Shown: piece after piece, positions 57,314-64,000 of the stretch
Layout of the letters: every line of letters starts with the position of its first letter
How positions within the stretch are numbered: the stretch's first letter is position 1
Assembly: GCF_947258525.1 (NCBI RefSeq)
Contig: NZ_CAMYIP010000133.1
Coordinates: 1-64,000, forward strand
DNA from: an uncultured Eudoraea sp.
Lineage (GTDB): Bacteria > Bacteroidota > Bacteroidia > Flavobacteriales > Flavobacteriaceae
Direction of reading: 5' to 3'
DNA length: 64,000 nucleotides
Made by a program: the position numbers and the translations under genes
The notes under the pieces: generated by a model
What the model was told of the DNA's origin: nothing
Databases searched by the model: none
Seen by the model: only the letters and a program-made list of their open reading frames with translations

Positions 57314-59407
57314 TTATACCGCCTGCGCCTGTATGGCAGTTATAATAACTGTATTAAAAATATCGTTCACCGTACTTCCCCTGCTCAGGTCGTTTATGGG
57401 CTTATTGAGCCCCTGGATTATTGGACCTATTGCCAGGGCACCAGTTTCTCGTTGCACGGCTTTGTACGTATTATTACCTGTATTTAGATCGGGGAATATA
57501 AAAACACTTGCCTGTCCGGCCACTTCCGAATCAGGCATTTTGGTTTTACCAACTTTTTCATCTACCGCGGCATCATATTGGATAGGACCCTCTACTTTTA
57601 AATAGGGTGCTCTTTTTTTAACAAGCTCTGTAGCTTCCCGCACTCTTTCTACATCCTCACCTGCACCGGAAGTTCCGGAAGAATAAGAAAGCATAGCAAT
57701 TTTGGGTTCTATCTCAAATGCTAAACTAGTTGCTGCTGAAGTAATCGCAATTTCAGCCAACTGTTCTGCATTCGGATTCGGGTTTATTGCGCAGTCCCCA
57801 TAAACAGAAACCCTGTCTTCCAAACACATAAAAAATACAGAGGACACTATAGATACATTGGGTTTGGTCTTGATTAATTGTAGTCCGGGTCTGATAGTAT
57901 GTTGGGTGGTATGAACAGCTCCTGAAACCATACCGTCTGCATCTCCTTTGTAGACCATCATCGTTCCAAAATAAGAGATATCAGCCATGAGATCTTGTGC
58001 CATAGCCCTGTCAACATTTTTATGCTTACGCAGTTCATAAAGCGTATTGCTATAATCCTTAAAATAGGCTGAATTCAAAGGATCTATGATGCTTATTTCT
58101 TCAAAATCCAGTGGTAAATCCAGTTGTTTTGCCTTTTCCTTTATCTCTGCAGGATCTCCCAAAAGAGTTAGTTTTACGGCATCTGCATCGATTAGTTCTT
58201 TTGCTGCCCTTAGTATGCGCTCATCTGTACCTTCAGGTAAGACAATATGTTTTTTGTCCGTTTGTGCTCTTTTAAGGAGATTATACTGGAACATACGTGG
58301 AGTTATGCCGTTTGCCTGAAAAGTTATAAGGCGCTCCGTTAAAGCATTTACAGGAACAAATCTTGTAAAGTCCTGAATAGATATTTCTATTTTTTGTTTA
58401 TTCTCCGCATATATTTTAGGACGTATAGCCCCGACCTTATTTGCTATAGCAAAGGTACCTCCCTGAACCGAGATGATAGGAACCACCTCCGAAAGACCTT
58501 CTATTAACCTAATTACAGTATCTTCAGGTATAAGTCCGCCGGAGAGTACTATTCCCGAGGCAGTTGGATAATTTGAAGATAAGTTAGCCTGAAGGGCACC
58601 CAGGATTATATCAGATCTATCACCGGGAGTGATAACCAAACCGTATTCTTTAAAATGAACAAGATAATTTCGCAATTGCATGGCACCCACGCTAAAATTA
58701 TCTACCTGGTTGTTCAAAAATTCCTCCCCAAAAAGAATTTTGCCTCCCAATTCTTTAACAATCTCTTTCATGGTTGGATTACCGAGGGATGGATTTAACG
58801 GAATAGTACCAATCAGCACTTCGGCCGGAAGTGCTTTTAAAAGACCATTCGTTACTAAATTCACATTTTTTGGTTGTACTTTATTGGCAATCACCATTAA
58901 AACTTCGACACCTTTATCGGTAAAAGAATCATATGCGAGGTAAAGGTTATCAACCAATTCGTCCAGAGTTTTACCAACCCCGCTTGCGAGGATAACGGTT
59001 GGGATTCCAAGGTTCTTAGCCATATAAACATTAATATCCCATTCTATAATAGATCCTTCTCCTGAAAAGTCTGTCCCCTCAACTAAAACAAAATCAAAAC
59101 GAGATTCAATGGCTTTGTATTTTTCTATGATCTTGTCCAATACCTCATCATCCTTATCCTGATTGTACTTCTGGATAACCTCACTTCGGGTACATGCATA
59201 AGCATCATCATACTCCATTTGTATACCAAAATAAGAAATCACAGTGTTAATATGATTATCCTTCTCCCCAGGGCCATAATCATTAATTATTGGCCTGAAA
59301 TACCCTACTTTGGCAGCTTTTCCCAATAATAAATGCATTAGTCCCAATGATATTATAGATTTGCCGCTATTGGGCTCGGTAGTAGCTACATAAATGGCTT
59401 TGCTCAT
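57314..59407 (-). CDS. pta: Phosphate acetyltransferase (with N-terminal DRTGG/P-loop-like regulatory region)
   Basis: MSKAIYVATTEPNSGKSIISLGLM; HIVLPEGTDERILRAA; SGTSGAGEDVERVREAT; GPIIQGLNKPINDLSRG. ORF-track start 59425 is 4 nt from -7 element. Confidence 0.96.
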   Translation of the reverse strand: MSKAIYVATTEPNSGKSIISLGLMHLLLGKAAKVGYFRPIINDYGPGEKDNHINTVISYFGIQMEYDDAYACTRSEVIQKYNQDKDDEVLDKIIEKYKAIESRFDFVLVEGTDFSGEGSIIEWDINVYMAKNLGIPTVILASGVGKTLDELVDNLYLAYDSFTDKGVEVLMVIANKVQPKNVNLVTNGLLKALPAEVLIGTIPLNPSLGNPTMKEIVKELGGKILFGEEFLNNQVDNFSVGAMQLRNYLVHFKEYGLVITPGDRSDIILGALQANLSSNYPTASGIVLSGGLIPEDTVIRLIEGLSEVVPIISVQGGTFAIANKVGAIRPKIYAENKQKIEISIQDFTRFVPVNALTERLITFQANGITPRMFQYNLLKRAQTDKKHIVLPEGTDERILRAAKELIDADAVKLTLLGDPAEIKEKAKQLDLPLDFEEISIIDPLNSAYFKDYSNTLYELRKHKNVDRAMAQDLMADISYFGTMMVYKGDADGMVSGAVHTTQHTIRPGLQLIKTKPNVSIVSSVFFMCLEDRVSVYGDCAINPNPNAEQLAEIAITSAATSLAFEIEPKIAMLSYSSGTSGAGEDVERVREATELVKKRAPYLKVEGPIQYDAAVDEKVGKTKMPDSEVAGQASVFIFPDLNTGNNTYKAVQRETGALAIGPIIQGLNKPINDLSRGSTVNDIFNTVIITAIQAQAV

Positions 59408-59429
59408 TGATACCAGGATTTTCAAAGTG

Positions 59430-59437
59430 CAAATTTA
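59430..59437 (-). promoter_or_regulatory. -7 element TAAATTTG for pta-ackA
   Basis: Exact TAnnTTTG on minus strand 22 nt before MSKAIYV start. Confidence 0.45.
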
Positions 59438-59551
59438 TGCTATTCTGTTTACTCCAGCGATAATCTTGGCTTATAAATAGTCTAAGGATTGGTTTAGGCA
59501 CATAAATAGCAAAATGGATTATGGTTTTTGTGTTTACGTAGCCCAATTGTA

Positions 59552-60403
59552 CTATGACTCTACCTCCGGAAGGACTAAAAAAGGAATCTTTGTCTTAAAA
59601 GCAACTTTCTTAATAACGGGTTCGTGAGTCAATCCTTTAAAAAAACCATGTTGCGAATTAATCATTGCAATCATCCCTGCATTCTTCTTTTCACATAAAT
59701 CGTTAATTTTTAAAGCGATATTCGGATGATAGTCAAAGTTTTCAAAATCACTATTCTCTTCTCCTAATAAATCACGAAGTAATTTCTTTAATTGCAATTG
59801 TTCTTCGTTCAGTTCCCTTTCCTCAATAACATGAATAACATTAATCCTGGCTTTTCGAAGTTTGGCAAGATCCAGCAATGGTAGTAATTCAACCCGTTGG
59901 TATAAGTGTTTAAAATTTGTAGCAAACAAAATTTCATCGAAAGAACTGAAATCGTATGAATTGGGAACTGCAATAACCGGACAAAAGTTAATATGCTTTA
60001 AAACGCTCACAGTATTGCTGCCCATAAAAATTTCACTTATTCCGGATGCCCCCTGGGTTCCCATAATAATATAGTCAGCATCCTTATCAATTACTTCCCG
60101 ACCAATTGCATTTAACAATGAATCTGTAACCAGTTCACCTTCAAATTGGTGACCCGGAACCTTATTAATTTTGTTTAAATGATTTACAATTTTTTTAAGC
60201 TTTCGTTCAGATTCTTGAACCGTAATCTCATGTAACCTGGTTTCTCGTTCCTTGTTAATTGTGCTTATTAAGCCTGAAGGACTTACCTGGTGTGCGTGAA
60301 TTATGATGAAAGAACATGGCGATTGTTCAAAAAGGAATGTCGCATATTTAATTGCGTGCCATGCATTTTTAGAAAAATCTGTAGGTAGAATAATACGCAT
60401 CAT
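59552..60403 (-). CDS. Universal stress protein, tandem UspA domains (copy 1)
   Basis: MRIILPTDFSKNAWHAIKYA; IIMGTQGASGISEIFMGSNTVSVL. Confidence 0.93.
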   Translation of the reverse strand: MMRIILPTDFSKNAWHAIKYATFLFEQSPCSFIIIHAHQVSPSGLISTINKERETRLHEITVQESERKLKKIVNHLNKINKVPGHQFEGELVTDSLLNAIGREVIDKDADYIIMGTQGASGISEIFMGSNTVSVLKHINFCPVIAVPNSYDFSSFDEILFATNFKHLYQRVELLPLLDLAKLRKARINVIHVIEERELNEEQLQLKKLLRDLLGEENSDFENFDYHPNIALKINDLCEKKNAGMIAMINSQHGFFKGLTHEPVIKKVAFKTKIPFLVLPEVES

Positions 60404-60451
60404 TGTAATCAGTATTTAAATTCTAGTTGAATCAGAAACAAATTTTAGTAC

Positions 60452-61294
60452 TCATTGAGGCAAAACCAGCAATGGTATTTTTGAATGAAAGCCTACTTTT
60501 TTAACGACAGCTTCCCGGGTAAGCTTCTCAATAAAAGTATGCTCGTAATTTATCATAACAATAATATCTGCCATAGTCTCTTTCGCAAAACTACTTATGG
60601 AATCAGCTACAGTACCCTGTAATTCAACATTGTGAAAAGAATGTGCAACTTTGCCCAGTCTTTTCGTTAAAACCTCTTTATTGGTTATTTGTTCTCCAAG
60701 TAAGGTAAATTCCTGGGCTACGTAACATATTAAAATTTCCGAATTCCATACTGTTGCCAGTTCAATAAGTGGTTTCAGTTCATATTTGGTATAAGGTCTC
60801 GTAAACTCAGTGGGAAATAAAATGGTATCCATGTCTTTGAAATCATGCTTACTCGGAACTGCAAATATGGGGCAGTGGTTAACCTTTTTAATCAGCTCTA
60901 CTGTATTGCTTCCCATAAATATTTCTTTGGCCCCCGTTGCTCCTTTAGTTCCCATGACAATTAAATCAATATCCTTTTCTTTACATATTTCATTTACAGC
61001 ATGGACGATATCGTCTGATAAGGAAAGTTTTTCAAAACTGTGGTTTTTATTGGTATGATTCACTTCCAGATACTGCAAAATCTTATCTAGTTCAATTGAA
61101 GAATTTTTTGCAAGTGACTCATAAATCACCCCCAATCTTTCTTTGCTCTTGTCTCCAAGAATATTAGCAAAACTGGGCTCATAGGTATTCAATAAATAAA
61201 AATTACAAGTGATATGTTCATGCATTTTCAAAGCTGCAAAAATGGCATTCCATGCATTATCTGAAAAATCGGTAAGTAATAAAACATTTTTCAT
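60452..61294 (-). CDS. Universal stress protein, tandem UspA domains (copy 2)
   Basis: MKNVLLLTDFSDNAWNAIFAAL; IVMGTKGATGAKEIFMGSNTVELI. Confidence 0.93.
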   Translation of the reverse strand: MKNVLLLTDFSDNAWNAIFAALKMHEHITCNFYLLNTYEPSFANILGDKSKERLGVIYESLAKNSSIELDKILQYLEVNHTNKNHSFEKLSLSDDIVHAVNEICKEKDIDLIVMGTKGATGAKEIFMGSNTVELIKKVNHCPIFAVPSKHDFKDMDTILFPTEFTRPYTKYELKPLIELATVWNSEILICYVAQEFTLLGEQITNKEVLTKRLGKVAHSFHNVELQGTVADSISSFAKETMADIIVMINYEHTFIEKLTREAVVKKVGFHSKIPLLVLPQ

Positions 61295-61303
61295 CTTAGT
61301 CTG

Positions 61304-62155
61304 TTATTTAATAATCTCAGCTGTATCTCTAATAACCAGAAACGGTATTTTTATATGAAACCCTATCTGGTCTACATTTTGACGTTCAAAAAGTCGTTCA
61401 AAAAATGAGTGTTTTCTATTCATCATCATTAGGAGATCAATCTCATTAATTTGGACATATTTTAAAATTGCATCTGGCATTAAGCTGCCCTTTAATTCTG
61501 TAAATGTTGTAGACAAACCATCTAAACTACTATAGAGAGCCTTCTTATTTTCCTGTTGACTCGCAGTCAGATCATACTCCTCTTTTACATGTAGGACAAT
61601 AAGTTTTGCCTCGTTCATTTTAGCCATTTTTATGGCGATATTCAATTCGTCTTCCTTATAATTTGTCAAATAGTCTGATGGAAGTAAAATTCTCTGAATT
61701 TTTTGGAAGGTATAGTTTTCCGGAATTACCAAAACCGGTGCAATGGCTTTACGCAGGACGTAAACAGTATTTGTTCCAAGAAAAATCTCTTTGGCTCCCG
61801 TTGCGCCCTGAGTTCCCATTACAGCCATATCAATTTCTTTCTCTACCGTTACTTCGTTTATCTCATCTGTAAGGGTATTAAAAGCTGAAATAATGGAATA
61901 GGTATGGTTTGGATTCTTATATTTTTTCTTTACATCTTCAAGCGTTTTTTCTAAACCTGCCAGGGAGATATCAACGTCGGAATCAGGGATAGCGCTAAAC
62001 AAAGGTCCTCCCAACATATAATCCATCCTGTAAAATGAGGGGGTATACGTATGAAGGAAGTAAAAGTTACATTTTTCATTTTTAAACAACTGCATTGCGT
62101 AAGCAATAGCATTCCGGGAATTTTTAGAAAAATCGGTTGGAAGAAGTATGTTCAT
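61304..62155 (-). CDS. Universal stress protein, tandem UspA domains (copy 3)
   Basis: MNILLPTDFSKNSRNAIAYAMQLF; AVMGTQGATGAKEIFLGTNTVYVL. Confidence 0.93.
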   Translation of the reverse strand: MNILLPTDFSKNSRNAIAYAMQLFKNEKCNFYFLHTYTPSFYRMDYMLGGPLFSAIPDSDVDISLAGLEKTLEDVKKKYKNPNHTYSIISAFNTLTDEINEVTVEKEIDMAVMGTQGATGAKEIFLGTNTVYVLRKAIAPVLVIPENYTFQKIQRILLPSDYLTNYKEDELNIAIKMAKMNEAKLIVLHVKEEYDLTASQQENKKALYSSLDGLSTTFTELKGSLMPDAILKYVQINEIDLLMMMNRKHSFFERLFERQNVDQIGFHIKIPFLVIRDTAEIIK

Positions 62156-62180
62156 AATTAGTGTATTTAAATCTATAACT

Positions 62181-62188
62181 CAAATTTA
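62181..62188 (-). promoter_or_regulatory. -7 element TAAATTTG for USP gene group
   Basis: Exact TAnnTTTG on minus strand 25 nt before first USP ATG. Confidence 0.45.
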
Positions 62189-62357
62189 CTGAGCATCCAA
62201 GATGTTAACTATGATATTAATCAGTAGAATTATTTGAAATAGATGCTTTGACCGTTTGCTATCCAAAAATTTCAATAATCATGTTATAGATGACCAAGAT
62301 CATTTGTATTGTAAGCGTTCATTCTCAACTTTAAGGTTAACATTAAAAAATATGATC

Positions 62358-62813
62358 ATGGCACTAAATTTCAATCAATATGCGACGGAGGGAAATACTT
62401 TTCTAAAAGAATACACCAAGGAAATGAATCTTGGTAAAGACAGAGATAAGGCGGGAAGGATATTAGCGGCTATTTTACACAGCTTACGAGATATAATTTC
62501 TACTGAGGAATCATTACAATTCATAGCACAATTACCTATGTTCTTAAAAGCAGTTTACGTAAACGGATGGACTCTTAGGGGCAAGAAGAAATTGAAAATA
62601 AAACATATGGCAGATTTTTTAGACCTTGTGAGAAAGCACGACGGTCCATCTGCCATCAACGATTTTGAATACAGTGATGAAGTGGCCGAACAATATATAG
62701 ATACTACCTTCATATATCTTAGAAAATATATTTCACTGGGAGAAATGGAAGATATTAGAGACGGACTTCCAAAGGACCTTAAGAGTATGATTTATTCAAA
62801 TATTATGTTTTAA
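62358..62813 (+). CDS. DUF2267 domain-containing protein
   Basis: FNQYATEGNTFLKEYTKEMNLGKDRDKAGRILAAILHSLRDIISTEESLQFIAQLPMFLKAVYVNGW; start set to MALNFNQY. Confidence 0.88.
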   Translation: MALNFNQYATEGNTFLKEYTKEMNLGKDRDKAGRILAAILHSLRDIISTEESLQFIAQLPMFLKAVYVNGWTLRGKKKLKIKHMADFLDLVRKHDGPSAINDFEYSDEVAEQYIDTTFIYLRKYISLGEMEDIRDGLPKDLKSMIYSNIMF

Positions 62814-62963
62814 AACCTAAGAAGATTCGACCACGGATTTAGCTACCAAGACTATCTGGTAAATATCTGCGGCCGCCCTCTTTGGAGATGACACAGGTCA
62901 TTTTATACCAGGCGAACGCAACTTAATTTTGCGCTGCTATTAATACCTTTAATATAAAATCAT

Positions 62964-63596
62964 ATGAAAAAATTATTCACGATTTGCGCTTTAATCATAG
63001 TACCACTTATTTGCTTTGCTCAAGAACTTACAGGAATTGATGAAATAGCCCCTTTTAGTGAAGGATTGGCAGCTATAAGAAAGGGTAATGAATGGGGCTT
63101 TATCAATAAGGAAGGTCAATTAGTAATAGAATTCAGAGATGATCTTGTTTGGAATAAACTAGCTAATACTTCAATTAATGATGTAAGCGGTATACGTTTT
63201 CCTCAATTTAAAAATGGCCGATGCATGATAAAAAAAATCATGGAAGAAGAGGAGATTGTAACCTATGGTTTTATAAATCCTGAAGGTAAAGTAATAATAG
63301 AACCCGAATATTTGAATCTAACAGAGTTCAACGAAGGATACGCTGTTGGTATTCTAGTTACTAAAGACTTTAGAGGCAAAAATAATTTCCAGTTGAACAT
63401 CTATGATTATAAATTTAGCGAGGTTCTATTGGATACTAAAGGCGATATCATGCTGCTTATAAATAAGAGAGATGGAATTTCGATGTCTAAAAGACGATAT
63501 GAATTGCCTGAGCTGCGGGCAAAATTCCTTTCAGTTAAAAGCCTGGCTGTAAAATTACCTTCAAACAAATGGGAATTACGAAAACTTGAATTATAA
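62964..63596 (+). CDS. WG repeat-containing protein with signal peptide
   Basis: IAPFSEGLAAIRKGNEWGFINKEGQLVIE; YGFINPEGKVIIEPEYLNLTEFNEGYA. Confidence 0.85.
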   Translation: MKKLFTICALIIVPLICFAQELTGIDEIAPFSEGLAAIRKGNEWGFINKEGQLVIEFRDDLVWNKLANTSINDVSGIRFPQFKNGRCMIKKIMEEEEIVTYGFINPEGKVIIEPEYLNLTEFNEGYAVGILVTKDFRGKNNFQLNIYDYKFSEVLLDTKGDIMLLINKRDGISMSKRRYELPELRAKFLSVKSLAVKLPSNKWELRKLEL

Positions 63597-63601
63597 ATAT
63601 C

Positions 63602-64000
63602 ATGGAACGATTAAAAGATAAAGTCGCTATTATTACCGGAGGAGCTGCCGGAATAGGCAAGAGTACAGCTGCGCTGTTTCTTAAGGAAGGAGCAAGTGTT
63701 ATGTTGGTAGATATTAATAAAGATATGCTGGAATCGACTTCCAAAGAACTCAATTCTTCAAAATTGGCTTATTGTGTGGCCGATGTATCTGATCCGGCGG
63801 GCGTAGAAAAATATGCCGCTGAAACCCTGTCCAAATTTGGCAAAATAGACGTTTTTTTTAATAATGCAGGAATCGAAGGAACGTCAAGTTCTATGGAGGA
63901 CTATCCGGACGACATATTTGAAAAGGTCATTGCCGTAAATCTTAAAGGAGTATGGTATGGATGTAAATACGTGATCCCAAAAATGGTTGATGGAGGATCT
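63602..64000 (+). CDS. SDR family oxidoreductase, truncated at window end
   Basis: ATG at 63602, open to 64000: MERLKDKVAIITGGAAGIGKSTAALFLKEGASVMLVDI...FFNNAGIEGTSS; missed in ORF track because no stop. Confidence 0.92.
   Translation, partial: MERLKDKVAIITGGAAGIGKSTAALFLKEGASVMLVDINKDMLESTSKELNSSKLAYCVADVSDPAGVEKYAAETLSKFGKIDVFFNNAGIEGTSSSMEDYPDDIFEKVIAVNLKGVWYGCKYVIPKMVDGGS

Noticed and set aside
1-64000. CRISPR arrays, transposases, toxin-antitoxin or BGC hallmarks
   Set aside because: No regularly spaced repeats, transposase or TA-like gene pairs recognised; almost all space is explained by housekeeping genes

Overview
64 kb of chromosomal sequence that looks like a Flavobacteriaceae (Bacteroidota) genome. 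Supporting signs: low GC, GldJ and PorV, a SusC/SusD pair, an almost complete lack of Shine-Dalgarno-like spacing, and repeated TAnnTTTG -7 promoter elements. Most of the window is core or housekeeping: rpsL (partial), rlmB, rarA, radC, mpl, obg, an HPRT-adenylate kinase fusion, purK/purE, gcvP, pafA, an MlaE/MlaF-type ABC pair, manC-type enzyme, pdhA/pdhC, cdd, porV, gldJ, murF, tRNA-Val(GAC), xth, hsp20, ackA/pta, three tandem universal stress proteins and a truncated SDR gene at the right edge. I saw no transposase, prophage, CRISPR array or obvious defence island. The more interesting observations are: (1) porU is missing from its expected place between gldJ and porV; (2) HPRT and Adk are fused in one frame with almost no linker; (3) a KASIII / degenerate methyltransferase / GT2 cassette sits near the MlaEF-like pair; (4) an ECF sigma factor is followed by a 75-aa soluble ZAS-like protein; (5) a 14-bp copy of the tRNA-Val 3' end lies about 100 bp from the tRNA, like an att scar; (6) exact TAnnTTTG elements imply near-leaderless mRNAs and correct several ORF starts; (7) a stress/energy block (Hsp20, YtxH/holin-like operon, AckA-Pta, three USPs, DUF2267). 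No decisive, wholly new system could be proven from sequence alone.
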